Below, piece by piece: positions 1 through 9,583 of a DNA stretch of 64,000 nt. Source of the DNA: Bodo saltans (Eukaryota > Euglenozoa > Kinetoplastea > Eubodonida > Bodonidae). The notes under the pieces were generated by a model that was not told the DNA's origin, ran no database searches, and was given only the letters and a program-made list of their open reading frames with translations. Every line of letters starts with the position of its first letter. The first letter of the stretch is position 1. The DNA lies in NCBI GenBank assembly GCA_001460835.1, contig CYKH01001645.1, forward strand, positions 1-64,000, in the 5' to 3' direction. The translations under genes and the position numbers were made by a program.

Positions 1-2
1 CT

Positions 3-1775
3 ACGACGATCGCGCCAAACACGACGACCACGATCGCGCCGACCATGGGTCCAAGCACAACAGTGAACCCGACTCCAACATCCCACCCAACGACGGAGTC
101 CCCACACACTTCATCGGCACCGACACCAACGTCGATCGCTCCTAGCACGTCCGCTGCACCAGCGACCCCATCGCCACCAACAACAACGACGACAACAACA
201 ACCCGTGCTCCGGTTCCCACTACCACTACAACAGTTGCACCTGCTGCGGCACCACTTTCGCTAGAGGTCCGAATGATCACTGCTAGCGCTGTTTGTGTGG
301 CTCCCGTGTTGATTTCATTGTTGGCAATGCTCATTATCGTTTTATGCCGCTGCTGTGCCATCGAGGAGCGCCGCATGTGGTGTGATGTGCTCGCCGTAGA
401 CCTTACGCCTGGACATTTGGGCCTGGTGTGGATGGACGCCCGAAGCGGGCGTATCCTCGATCAATACCACGAAGATTTACCAGAAGACTACTGCTCTGAT
501 GCCGTCGACCTTGACCATCGACTTGCTGCAAAGATGGAAGAACTTGCTCTTGGAGCTCCATTTGACACTGTGCCCCGAGGAGTGGTCATTTTAGTCCCTG
601 ATGCGATTCCCGATGTTGTCGCATCGCGCCTTTTATCTGCAGCGGCAAAATTCAACGGTATTATGTTTGATCGAAATTTAGGTGCATGTGATGGCACACT
701 ACAAAACATTCAGCTTGTTACCCACAACCTCGCGTGTTGCGTTGGGTGTGTTGCTCTCCATAAGGATGAGATGAGCGTTGACACCGACGAGGTTCAGTTC
801 CATGCATTTATCGATTTCCGCTCTACCAGAACTGTCTTGACGTTCTTTGTCGTGAGCTGGGAGACGAGTCGCTCGTGCTACTTGAGAATCCTAACGGAGG
901 TTGAGTTGACATGCGGACGGTTGCCCACGGAGGAGATTCAGCGTAACCCGTACCTCACACAATTTATTACCACCCAATTCGAGCCCCTAATGCGTCAATT
1001 CCAGAAGATGATGGAGTCGTCATGCTCCACTCGAACACGCGTGTATTGCGCTTTGAATGGGCCGGGTGCGGATAGTGGCGCCATTCAAAACTACATGTCC
1101 TCCATAAAGCGCCTATCTGTGTGGCTTCCCACAAAGAATTTCCACGAATGCTCCCTCGGAGAGTTTGGCGCCGCGATTTTGTCTGCGTCAGGGCACCACC
1201 CATTACCAGGGCAAAAAACAGAAGGCCGGCTTGCCATCCAAGTGCGCACATCACAATCGTCCATTCCAAAATTCAAGTCGGTTCTTGACTTGTTAGCGCA
1301 ACGAGCACAGCAAATGAAGTCCATTCCCCTTAGTATGGTGAAGGCACCTTCTGGAAACTCTTTGTTTTCGCTCCATGAGAGCCACACCGCTCCTCCATCG
1401 AACAGAGGAATGGACAGCGGTGCATTTAATCGCAGCGCGACGTCACCCAATCTCCCACCGACAGCAACCAAGCGACCGTCCAACGTAGCGTCAAGCGGCA
1501 ATAGTAAACGCTCGTTTAGATCCTTTATTGGAAGTAACACGTCGACCCGCCGCTCATTGGTGAAGGAGAAGTCTTCTTCTGATGTGTCGCTGTCGGCAAT
1601 GAACGACGAGGAGGATGAACGCGCTCAGCAACTGAGAGATGCAGAGGATGAGTCAGGCAGCGCAGGTCCTGCGTCCTCTTCTTACGTTGGCGAAGACGGA
1701 GGCCATCTGCAACAAGAACCCCATATTGCAAATCCTACTGACCACGATGATGGCGAGTTCCAAGAGTTCTACTAA
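3..1775 (+). CDS. Mucin-stalk transmembrane protein with cytoplasmic Hsp70/actin-like domain (5' partial)
   Basis: The frame is open back to the window edge, so the true start lies upstream. Counting from the ATG at 45, residues 1-75 are almost pure Thr/Pro/Ser/Ala, a mucin-like stalk likely to be O-glycosylated. Residues about 79-104 form one hydrophobic transmembrane helix, followed by a Cys-rich CRCCA stretch that could be palmitoylated. Residues about 113-390 look like a divergent Hsp70/actin-fold nucleotide-binding domain. VLAVDLTPGHLGLVW sits where Hsp70 has its first phosphate loop, VVILVPDAIPDVVASRLLSAA where Hsp70 has VPAYFNDSQRQAT, and EFGAAILSAS where Hsp70 has VAYGAAVQA. The glycine-rich phosphate-2 loop is not conserved, so ATPase activity is doubtful. 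The tail (about 430-576) is Ser-rich, acidic and probably disordered. The stalk and helix are seen directly; the Hsp70 relation is my alignment by eye. Confidence 0.7.
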   Translation, partial: TTIAPNTTTTIAPTMGPSTTVNPTPTSHPTTESPHTSSAPTPTSIAPSTSAAPATPSPPTTTTTTTTRAPVPTTTTTVAPAAAPLSLEVRMITASAVCVAPVLISLLAMLIIVLCRCCAIEERRMWCDVLAVDLTPGHLGLVWMDARSGRILDQYHEDLPEDYCSDAVDLDHRLAAKMEELALGAPFDTVPRGVVILVPDAIPDVVASRLLSAAAKFNGIMFDRNLGACDGTLQNIQLVTHNLACCVGCVALHKDEMSVDTDEVQFHAFIDFRSTRTVLTFFVVSWETSRSCYLRILTEVELTCGRLPTEEIQRNPYLTQFITTQFEPLMRQFQKMMESSCSTRTRVYCALNGPGADSGAIQNYMSSIKRLSVWLPTKNFHECSLGEFGAAILSASGHHPLPGQKTEGRLAIQVRTSQSSIPKFKSVLDLLAQRAQQMKSIPLSMVKAPSGNSLFSLHESHTAPPSNRGMDSGAFNRSATSPNLPPTATKRPSNVASSGNSKRSFRSFIGSNTSTRRSLVKEKSSSDVSLSAMNDEEDERAQQLRDAEDESGSAGPASSSYVGEDGGHLQQEPHIANPTDHDDGEFQEFY

Positions 1776-2107
1776 ACCCGCTCAAAGGTATTCCAACGCC
1801 ACAATAAATGGTGATGTCCGAGGCCACTACAGACCAGAATAAAAAGATTTGACGATTCCCGTTTCACCTCGCACATGCGTGCGTGTTGACGGATGAGGAT
1901 GTTGTTGTTGTCGCAGAAGAGCCATGCATGTCGTCCCCCCTCTCGAATTACCACCAGGTTGCCTTTAAGCATTATCCAAAAAAAAAAATTATCCAGAAAC
2001 GCTGTTCGGACCGAACGAATCTACAATCCGTCCAATTACTTCTTTGGCTATTCTTTTGCCAAGTGAGAGTGAGAAACATACATTCTTTAGAAACCAAAAC
2101 CAAAATT
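1776..2107. other. Intergenic, no gene
   Basis: This is 3' flank of the membrane protein and 5' flank of the PPR-like gene. It holds an A-run near 1979-1988 and a pyrimidine-rich stretch near 2034-2058 ending in AG, a plausible spliced-leader acceptor. I see no RNA gene. Confidence 0.6.
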
Positions 2108-3079
2108 ATGACGCTTACACTAGAGCAAGTGCTTGCGCGAGCCCTTAGGCTTCCCAATAAGCGAGTGAACAAAGCGCTATTCCAGCCAGCCAATACAGCC
2201 AAGTCAGGAGGTGGCGGTGGTGCTTCCCAGCGCTCAGGAAATTCGGATCCAAAAGAAATGTTGGATCTTATGCGGAGAATTGAGGTTGCTGATGACCTTC
2301 GAGCACGAGATCGGCTCAAGATTTCACCTCAAAAAGCGTCTGTAGCAGGTGGGCATGATAGCGCATCGGCGAGTTCGCAATTGTTCATTCGGAACAATCA
2401 AGATCTCTTATCTCACCTAAACGCCGCCAAACGTCTTGGATCGTGGGAGGACGCTCTTTCACTGTTTGCGGAGGGGAAGATGATGTCCACCGTCACTCCA
2501 AATGTTGCCCATCTTCGCGTCTTAGCGGACAATCTTTGTAGCGCACGGAAGGCGAGTGCGTTGGTTGCGTTGCTGAACGACCCAACGACTGGAAATACAG
2601 ACGACGTGCAAGCGACGCTAGCGCACGCCACAAGCATGGTTTGCAAACAATCAGGATGGGAGGCAGGACTTGAGCTTGTGCAGCAGGCTCGCGTTGACAT
2701 TCAAACCACAGACGCGTTTAACGAATGCATCGCGGCGTGTTCACGGACCGGGAACTGGGAGAGCTGTTTGAGTATCGTCCGCTCGATGGGCCCAAGCATT
2801 ATCTCCTCATCACGTGATGACAGCGCAAACATTGACGAAGCGCCATCCGGGTCTCCTCCTGTGAGCAACGCGTTGCAACAGAAGCTCCCACCAAGCCCTG
2901 ATGCTGTATCATTTGCTGCCTTGGTATCTGTCCTGCAAGAGACCAATCACCAAGATGCAGCCAAGGAGATTCTGATGAAGCTGCCCGCCGGCATGCGTGA
3001 GATCATTCTTACCTCCACTGTTGCGTTGATTCATGTGTGGTCTGAGCAGAGGTCAAAGAGACGCCCTCCAGGGTCGTAA
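2108..3079 (+). CDS. PPR/TPR-like helical repeat protein
   Basis: The product has 323 residues from the first ATG after the pyrimidine tract. An open extension to 1883 has no ATG start and is taken as untranslated. After a Gly/Ser-rich N-terminal part there are helix pairs of PPR type, such as RLGSWEDALSLFAEG, NVAHLRVLADNLCSARKASALVALL, TDAFNECIAACSRTGNWESCLSIV and DAVSFAALVSVLQETNHQDAAKEIL. The spacing of about 35 residues and the aliphatic pattern match pentatricopeptide repeats. Kinetoplastids use many PPR proteins to bind mitochondrial rRNA and mRNA. A mitochondrial RNA-binding role is inferred; no clear presequence is visible. A plain TPR-like scaffold is the alternative. Confidence 0.6.
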   Translation: MTLTLEQVLARALRLPNKRVNKALFQPANTAKSGGGGGASQRSGNSDPKEMLDLMRRIEVADDLRARDRLKISPQKASVAGGHDSASASSQLFIRNNQDLLSHLNAAKRLGSWEDALSLFAEGKMMSTVTPNVAHLRVLADNLCSARKASALVALLNDPTTGNTDDVQATLAHATSMVCKQSGWEAGLELVQQARVDIQTTDAFNECIAACSRTGNWESCLSIVRSMGPSIISSSRDDSANIDEAPSGSPPVSNALQQKLPPSPDAVSFAALVSVLQETNHQDAAKEILMKLPAGMREIILTSTVALIHVWSEQRSKRRPPGS

Positions 3080-3252
3080 AGATCTCCTCAGGGGGGAGGT
3101 GCACACCGCGCAGTATTGTGTGCATGTTGGAACTTCTTCCATGGTCAAATCATCATGTTTCTCAAAGCTTGTTTAAGAGAAAAATAGACCATCATATTTT
3201 GTGTTCACTTTGCTCTTCCCATCTTTCATCATATTCTAGGAGGAGAACACAG

Positions 3253-3894
3253 ATGTCGCTCTCCGCAATGGGGTGGCTGCAAAACAGCCTCGGTCTTGAT
3301 GTCACAGGTGAATGGAGTCAGATCATGAACATCAACGTGGGAGGCGTTGCATACACATGCCTTCGGAAGACGTTCTTGAAGCACAAAGATAACCCTATCT
3401 TCGATGCCCTCCTGAAAGGCAACGTTCGTCGTAGCGATGATGGTTCAGTGGTGATTGACCGAGATGGGATGATGTTTCGCCACGTGCTGAACTTCTTGCG
3501 CTCTGGTCGGTTGTTGCTGCCTGATCCGTTTGAGGAGTGGGATTTGTTGTTAGACGATGCACGCTTCTACCTCCTTAAGGACCTCGAGGAGGCCATACAG
3601 CAGTCTTACGAATACCAACAGCGGACATTCAGAAAATCGTTACCGCAAGCTGTGTGTGTTTCGTGGAGCGAGGCAACTAATGCAGCAGCAGTAGCTCCTC
3701 CGCTCCCAGCTCTGCAAGCTCACGGGACAGGATCGGGTTTGCTTTACCAAGGCAGCCAGCACCTCGCGACGTTGGACGATGCCGTGGCAACATTATTATC
3801 GGTTTACGGGTATGCGGTGCAGCACTGGCGCGAGCCATCTCCTGGCAACCCAAGACACAGTGTCTTCCTGACGTTGAGCTCTGGCCAACGTTAG
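3253..3894 (+). CDS. BTB/POZ (K+-channel T1-type) domain protein
   Basis: The product has 213 residues; the ATG at 3253 follows a pyrimidine stretch and AG. Residues about 25-115 form a T1/BTB fold of the KCTD kind: MNINVGGVAYTCLRKTFLK, the buried DGSVVIDRDGMMFRHVLNFLRSG core and the FYLLKDLEEAI helix. No transmembrane segment is present, so this is a soluble KCTD-like protein and not a channel. KCTD proteins form oligomers and often act as adaptors for cullin-3 ubiquitin ligases; that role is inferred from the family. The C-terminal 90 residues are not recognised. The PPR-like gene ends 173 bases upstream. Confidence 0.8.
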   Translation: MSLSAMGWLQNSLGLDVTGEWSQIMNINVGGVAYTCLRKTFLKHKDNPIFDALLKGNVRRSDDGSVVIDRDGMMFRHVLNFLRSGRLLLPDPFEEWDLLLDDARFYLLKDLEEAIQQSYEYQQRTFRKSLPQAVCVSWSEATNAAAVAPPLPALQAHGTGSGLLYQGSQHLATLDDAVATLLSVYGYAVQHWREPSPGNPRHSVFLTLSSGQR

Positions 3895-4061
3895 GAAGAA
3901 AAACACAAAGTGAGATAAACGGGGCTTTTTGTAACATCACTTCCAGATTGATAGTCCTGTTTAGATGAAATGGTGACGCGATGATGTTTGATTTTTCATC
4001 TCCTCTGTTTGACTCTTATTTCATGCGATGTGAGAAATTTGATTGAAATAGTTGCACACAG

Positions 4062-4862
4062 ATGGCTCCTAAAGCTGCGAAAGCTCAGGCCACCCTCACA
4101 TCATTCGCAAAAGGTCAGAAGGTGCTCGATGCTCCTGCACCAAAGCGATCTCGCGAGTCTGCACTTGCTGATGGCATTCTTGATCCTGAATGGAAGTCAT
4201 TTCTTGCACCGCTTCTTGCTTCCCCAGCCTTCGAGAACATCGAGTCGTTTCTTGAAAAAGAGTACTCTGAGGGGAAAGAGGTCTTCCCAGAGAAGTCAAA
4301 CATTTTCTCTGCATTTAACTTCACACCACTGAAAGACGTGAAAGTCGTGCTGATTGGCCAAGATCCATACCATGACAACGATCAGGCTCACGGCCTCTGC
4401 TTCTCCGTCCTTCCGGGCGTTAAGGTACCACCGAGTTTGGTCAATATGTACAAGGAGCTTGTCACGGATATTCCAGGATTCGTGACTCCTTCACATGGTT
4501 ACCTTGAAAGCTGGGCCCGTCAAGGCATCTTGATGTTGAACGCCACATTGACTGTGGAAGCTCATAAGGCAAACTCCCATGCTGCATGTGGTTGGCAAGC
4601 ATTCACTGACGGCGTGATCAAGAAGCTTGGCACAGAGAAGAGCGATATTGTGTTCCTTCTTTGGGGCGGTTTCGCTCAGAAGAAAGCTAAGCTGATTGAC
4701 GCCACCAAGCACAAAATTGTGGAGTGTGCCCACCCATCGCCCCTTAGTGCGACCAAGTGGTGGGGATGCAAAACATTTTCGAAGTGCAACGATGCATTGA
4801 TTGCTCTGGGGAAGCCACCTGTTGACTGGAAGCTTCCCTTTGCGCCTCCATCTCTCAAATGA
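4062..4862 (+). CDS. UNG: Uracil-DNA glycosylase, family 1
   Basis: This 266-residue enzyme removes uracil from DNA as the first step of base excision repair. Motif 1, GQDPYH, lies at residues 99-104 and carries the catalytic Asp at 101. The uracil pocket motif GLCFSV is at 111-116, and the DNA-intercalation motif HPSPLSA with the catalytic His is at 224-230. The length fits the core enzyme plus a short N-terminal tail. The tail starts with QATLTSFA (residues 9-16), a weak PCNA-binding (PIP) box in the place where UNG2 enzymes have one, and is followed by a basic KRSR cluster that may serve in nuclear import. All family-1 signature residues are present. Confidence 0.96.
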   Translation: MAPKAAKAQATLTSFAKGQKVLDAPAPKRSRESALADGILDPEWKSFLAPLLASPAFENIESFLEKEYSEGKEVFPEKSNIFSAFNFTPLKDVKVVLIGQDPYHDNDQAHGLCFSVLPGVKVPPSLVNMYKELVTDIPGFVTPSHGYLESWARQGILMLNATLTVEAHKANSHAACGWQAFTDGVIKKLGTEKSDIVFLLWGGFAQKKAKLIDATKHKIVECAHPSPLSATKWWGCKTFSKCNDALIALGKPPVDWKLPFAPPSLK

Positions 4863-5049
4863 TGAGGATTATTCGATACACCACACACGATCGAAAAAAA
4901 AAAAATTGCTGAAGACTTCTTCTTTTTGAGCGTGATAGCGAAACCAGTTTCTTGTAACCGGTTGCTGTATGGTTTCTTCTTTTCCCCTTATCATCTATCA
5001 GATAGATACACACAGGCTTCCGTAGAACAAAAAACAAAAAAAATCCAAA

Positions 5050-6828
5050 ATGGCCGCCACAATGGATGAGACCATGACGGAGGACTTCAATTATGAGGAG
5101 GTGACTGTAGACGGAGATGAAGGAATTCTCCACGACGATCCAACTGTCCTAGGAGACGAAGATGAGAACTTTGAAATGCTCCTGCGAAGTGTCCAGGCTC
5201 AGCAAGATCGAGAAGCCCCTCCGCCAGTCCGCGCAGACCTTACACGACTGCCTGAGGTGGTAGACGACTTTATTAGAAATTTCTTTGTCAAGCACAACAT
5301 GCCGCTAAGTTTGGAAACCTTCGAACTAGAATGGTACGAGCGCTTTGGAGCCAACCCTGATGAGGACGCACAAGCTGTCCCTGAGGTCTATCTCGAGAAC
5401 ACCCGCCTGCATGACCAAGTGAAGGCACTCGCGGAGGAGCTTCAGAAGCACAAGGACATTTCTAACAAGTCGCTGGCAATGTGGGAGAGCGTCAAAAAGG
5501 AGCGTGATTTCCACCGGATGAGCCACAATCGTGTGATGCAAGAAAAGGGAAAGCTGTCACGCGATCTAAAGCGCCTCCAAACTCACGCGCAAGCCATCGA
5601 GCCAACCCTCACTGAACTTCGCCAAAAGTACGAAGGTGGCCAAAAGGACAAGATGCTGCTGCGCATGGAGCGCGATAAGCTACAAGCTCGCATCTCTGCG
5701 CTCGAGGAGCAGCTTCGTGAGGCTGAGGGTAAGGATGGCAACGCCGCTGCTGGTGGCGCAAAGCCAGTTCCCACAAAGCCGCAGAAGCCTGGTGCCGCGG
5801 CAACAAATGTAGTCAAGGCTGGTGTCAAGGGCGCCGCGTCGTCTACTGCTGCACTTGAAGCGACTCTAGGCCCAGTCACTCGCTGGCCAGCGGATGAGCG
5901 ACCCAACCCCAACTTGAATCAAGTGATCCGCGCACCTTCGAACATTGCAGCATGGAACTGCCGTGCGAATTTCAAAGCACACACCATGACGGTGACAAGA
6001 GCCGCCATTCATCCAAAGAAGCAAGTCGTGGCGACCAGCAGTGATGATGGCACATGGCGCCTGATGTCCTTACCTCATGGAGAGCTGATTATGTCTGGCG
6101 AGGGGCACAAGGACTGGGTGGCTGGCATTGCGATGCATCCGAAGGGAACCATGGTGGCCACTGCATCCGGCGATAAGACTGTCAAGCTGTGGGACTTCGC
6201 CACGAACTCGTGCAAGTCGACTCTCAAGGCGCACACGGAGGGTGTATGGTGCGTGGAGTTCCAGGAGACGGGCGATCTCCTTGCCTCAGGTTCCGTGGAT
6301 AAGACAGCACGCGTGTGGGATGTGGAGCTAGCAAAGTGCAAGCAGTCCCTCCGTGGCCACGTCGACTCGGTGAATTCCATCACATGGCAGCCTTACACCA
6401 ACATTCTTTGCACGGGCAGCGGCGACAAAACCGTCTCGCTGTGGGACGTGCGTGCAAACTTCTGCGTGCAGACGTTCTACGGACACCACAGCGCGGTGAC
6501 AGGTGTCTCGATGTATCACAAAGGGGACACGATTGCGTCGTGCGACGGCGAAGGCAATGTCATTGTATGGGATGTGCGCATGATCGAACAGCGCCACGCA
6601 TTTGCTTGTGGCCCGCATCCCGCGAATAGTGTCTCGTTCGATCGAAGCGGAACACTCCTCGCGGTTGCAAGTGATGACACAACTATCAAAGTGATTAGCC
6701 TTTTGGATGAGAAGATCTCAGTTCTGCGTGGCCACGAGGATGCTGTGCAGTGCGCTGTATTCGACCCTGCAACGAACGGTTTCCTAGTCAGCTGCGGCAC
6801 CGATGCGACGGTAAGGTACTGGTCATAA
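5050..6828 (+). CDS. SPAG16: Sperm-associated antigen 16 / PF20 axonemal WD40 protein
   Basis: The product has 592 residues. An acidic N-terminus is followed by VVDDFIRNFFVKHNMPLSLETF, a conserved SPAG16/PF20 block, then a long coiled coil (about residues 110-230), an Ala/Pro/Lys linker, and seven WD40 repeats from about residue 300 to the end. Repeat ends include VKLWD, ARVWD, VSLWD, VIVWD and a final VRYWS. PF20 sits on the bridge linking the two central-pair microtubules of the axoneme and is needed for flagellar beating. Coiled coil plus seven C-terminal repeats is the family architecture, and the length is close to that of vertebrate SPAG16. It lies just upstream of tubulin cofactor B. 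Confidence 0.92.
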   Translation: MAATMDETMTEDFNYEEVTVDGDEGILHDDPTVLGDEDENFEMLLRSVQAQQDREAPPPVRADLTRLPEVVDDFIRNFFVKHNMPLSLETFELEWYERFGANPDEDAQAVPEVYLENTRLHDQVKALAEELQKHKDISNKSLAMWESVKKERDFHRMSHNRVMQEKGKLSRDLKRLQTHAQAIEPTLTELRQKYEGGQKDKMLLRMERDKLQARISALEEQLREAEGKDGNAAAGGAKPVPTKPQKPGAAATNVVKAGVKGAASSTAALEATLGPVTRWPADERPNPNLNQVIRAPSNIAAWNCRANFKAHTMTVTRAAIHPKKQVVATSSDDGTWRLMSLPHGELIMSGEGHKDWVAGIAMHPKGTMVATASGDKTVKLWDFATNSCKSTLKAHTEGVWCVEFQETGDLLASGSVDKTARVWDVELAKCKQSLRGHVDSVNSITWQPYTNILCTGSGDKTVSLWDVRANFCVQTFYGHHSAVTGVSMYHKGDTIASCDGEGNVIVWDVRMIEQRHAFACGPHPANSVSFDRSGTLLAVASDDTTIKVISLLDEKISVLRGHEDAVQCAVFDPATNGFLVSCGTDATVRYWS

Positions 6829-7219
6829 CTCACCTAGCCGCCACCACCACCAACGGGATTGTTGGTTGTACATCAAAGCAAAGGACATACGCGATGTGTC
6901 GATGAGCGAAATCCCCCGATACAATGGAAAGACGAGTTGTGAGAAAAGAAAAGAAGAGAAGATGAAAGAAAACATATGTATTATGTGTAGTGTTGGCACT
7001 CCTCCACCTGAACAACCCCCAAAAAAGTGTTCAGTTGACGGCACGCCGCGGTTCAAAAAAAAAGATTTCCCTCGCCCTTGTGATTCAATGACACTCACTT
7101 ACACGAAGAACAACTTACGGATGATAAGGGGTGACCAACATTTGTGTTGTTGCCTGGATTGTCTCAACTTCTTTGCTCATAAAAATGTCATGACAACTCA
7201 AGACAACACGAATTAAACA
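6829..7219. other. Intergenic, no gene
   Basis: This is flank between SPAG16 and TBCB. It begins with a CCA/CCG-rich stretch (6838-6853) and is otherwise A-rich. A short open frame (6866-7216) has no ATG start or family features and is not accepted. Confidence 0.6.
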
Positions 7220-7918
7220 ATGTCAATTGTAAGAGTTACCCTTACCCACTCCATCAGCAAGAACTACGTCCCTGAAAAGCGGTTTGCGCTCACCCAGACG
7301 ATCGAGTCTGTCAAGGTGAACATTGCAACTCATTTTGCAACTCCCGCTGATCACATGCGCCTCGAGCTACGCGATGATAAGGGTGTCACCATCGAAACGA
7401 ACATGCTAGATGAGAAGATGTTGGGGTACTACCAATGCCGAGATGAATTTACCATTCATGTCGTCGACCTCCAACCTGTTGCTCAAGTTGAGAACTTCGA
7501 CGACGTATCAAAAGTTCAAAAGTTTGAAATTTCGGAAGAAGCGTACTCTCAGAGGAAAGACAACGTTCGTGATTTCAAAGCTCGCATGCTTGCACAGCAG
7601 CGTGCGGAGATGGTGGCGAACGGGATTGAGATTCCCGTCGAGCTTAACGACGACAGCTACAAAGAAGAAGCAGAAAAGATTCACGTTGGCGACCGTTGCC
7701 AATGTGCACCCGGAGAGCGCCTAGGAACCGTTCGATATGTTGGCCGCATTGGTGCGCTTAAGGCAGGGTGGTGGATCGGTGTGGAGTTTGATGAGCCCGT
7801 CGGAAAGGGGGATGGTTCTGTGAAGGGGCATAAGGTCTTTACATGTCGCCCAGGGTACGGCGGCTTCCTGCGCCCAGAGCACGTTGAAGTGGGTGACTTC
7901 CCTGAAGAGGAATTCTAA
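7220..7918 (+). CDS. TBCB: Tubulin-folding cofactor B
   Basis: The product has 232 residues in the family order: N-terminal ubiquitin-like domain (about 3-85), short coiled coil (about 100-135) and C-terminal CAP-Gly domain (about 155-225). The CAP-Gly core reads GTVRYVGRIGALKAGWWIGVE with the ligand-groove motif GKGDGSVKG at 196-204 and the GGFLRPEHV end. TBCB works with TBCE to handle alpha-tubulin after the CCT chaperonin, so it feeds the tubulin heterodimer pathway. The protein ends in EEEF, an EEY/F-like tail of the kind CAP-Gly domains bind, which could allow self-docking. Length and domain order match the family. Confidence 0.94.
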   Translation: MSIVRVTLTHSISKNYVPEKRFALTQTIESVKVNIATHFATPADHMRLELRDDKGVTIETNMLDEKMLGYYQCRDEFTIHVVDLQPVAQVENFDDVSKVQKFEISEEAYSQRKDNVRDFKARMLAQQRAEMVANGIEIPVELNDDSYKEEAEKIHVGDRCQCAPGERLGTVRYVGRIGALKAGWWIGVEFDEPVGKGDGSVKGHKVFTCRPGYGGFLRPEHVEVGDFPEEEF

Positions 7919-8272
7919 GAGAGGGGAATATTTGCACCGAGCAATGTTCCTCTTTTAGTGTGGGAGTGTTGAGGTAGAGTAGAACAATGGGAATTCAGTT
8001 TTTGTTATTTCGCAAGTCACACACCTATTTGATAACTTGATGGGCTCCTTGCAAACAACACCTTGCTCGCACTTTCTGCACCTCGTTCCCAATGCACCTT
8101 CGTTCTATGGCTTTTGTTTACTTGGGGCGATAGGGAGCGGTAACACAATCTAAATCAGACAGCAAAATCAGCGGAATTCAGAAAGAGGAGGGATCAAATC
8201 GAACGAGTGGGAAGAAAAGAAAAGGGACCTTTATTTGTGAAAAGAAGAAAAAAAGAAAAAAAAAGCGGCACG
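7919..8272. other. Intergenic, no gene
   Basis: This is flank between TBCB and the next gene. The last 60 bases before the ATG at 8273 are purine-rich. I see no RNA gene. Confidence 0.55.
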
Positions 8273-8950
8273 ATGGATAGTAATCGCCAATCGCCCCAAC
8301 AACTGAACCAAACGCACTTCGTAGTGCCACCATCTCATGTCTCACCAGCAAGGATTCTATCTCCAGCGCGTGGTACGACTAGCCCAGGGGCCACCAGCCT
8401 GAACAAGTCTGGTCGCTTGCTCACTGCCGCCCCGTCACTTGGCGACTACACATGCTCCGACGCAAGTGAATTTGGAGTGACCATGTCATCGGAAGGCAGT
8501 AGCACCTTCTTCATGGGAAACTCTATGATGAAATACAGCGCGCGAAGTCACACCCTCTCCGTCACCCTCACGACCAACGAAGGAACTGGCGAGTTGCTGC
8601 GCTCCACTGTTGTGGACGTTGGAGCTGTGTCCCAACTTTGGAACGGTGGTGGAGGGTGTGGCGATCGCGGCGACTCATCGTCTTCGCAGGAGGAAGAGGG
8701 AAACGGTAGCAAGGACGGCAAGTGCGCGGCATCATCACTAGCACCACGCCCATCGTCGCTGCTCGCCCTGCAATCGGTGCAGAATGCAAGCGCGCGCTCA
8801 AAGGTAAACCGGCGCCAATCAAATCCGATAGAATCCGATGCCACGACATCAGAGGACGACGACGATGAGGATGCTGATCATGACACTGTGTTCTACAAGC
8901 CGTATCAAAGTCTTGACCCGAGAGAAGACAGCGACGGGCACCATCAAGCG

Positions 8951-8982
<32 letters not shown>

Positions 8983-9583
8983 CAATCACAGCGCCAGCCC
9001 TCAGCACCACCACCACAACCAGTCAAGCAGCGTAGGAGGAGCACTTGCATCCAAAATACGAACACGAGCGCGGGCTGCCAGCTCTCCCACACTCAAGTCT
9101 CACTACGGTGACCCAATGAGTGCTGGAGGTGCATCCCCTTTCTCCGACGCCGATTACTGCAGCAACATCCGTGGGTCAAAATACGGAAGTTTGCAAGAAG
9201 TGGAGCTTGTTCCGGCGGGTGCAACTCCAGGGCGTAAGCAGCCGCAAGACGACCCACAATGGTCTTCACTTTTCCCAGCTCCCATACTTAGAGGTGGACA
9301 TTTGGTAACGCGGCCCAACCTACGGTCACCCTTAGGCACTGAGAGCGATGGCGATCACGATGATGAAGACGATGGTGATTGGGTGCCTGGCATCTGTGTT
9401 CCCTGTGTGTCGTGCTGCGAACCATCTGGGCACTCCGGTGAACAACTGAGCGCTTACGATGACGACGAGGTTGGGTGCGGGCAGCTGCAACCAGGCTCGC
9501 GGATGTCATTGAAAGCAGCACTCCGTGCTCAACAACACGACGACGATGAATTTGAAGCGAATGGTCCATTGCAACCTGATTAA
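8273..9583 (+). CDS. Low-complexity hypothetical protein
   Basis: The product has 436 residues from the first ATG. I do not recognise a family. It is rich in Ser, Asp and His, with a run of about 11 serines from alternating AGC and AGT codons (8950-8983), a following His cluster, and acidic DDDDED and DDEDDGDW patches. Near the C-terminus CVPCVSCC is a Cys cluster that could be palmitoylated or bind metal. Codon use and the lack of stops over 1.3 kb support a real gene. It is probably mostly disordered and no function can be assigned. A large gap of about 1.2 kb follows. Confidence 0.75.

Noticed and set aside
8950-8983. AGC/AGT repeat as a separate repeat element
   Set aside because: It is the poly-Ser run inside a coding gene.
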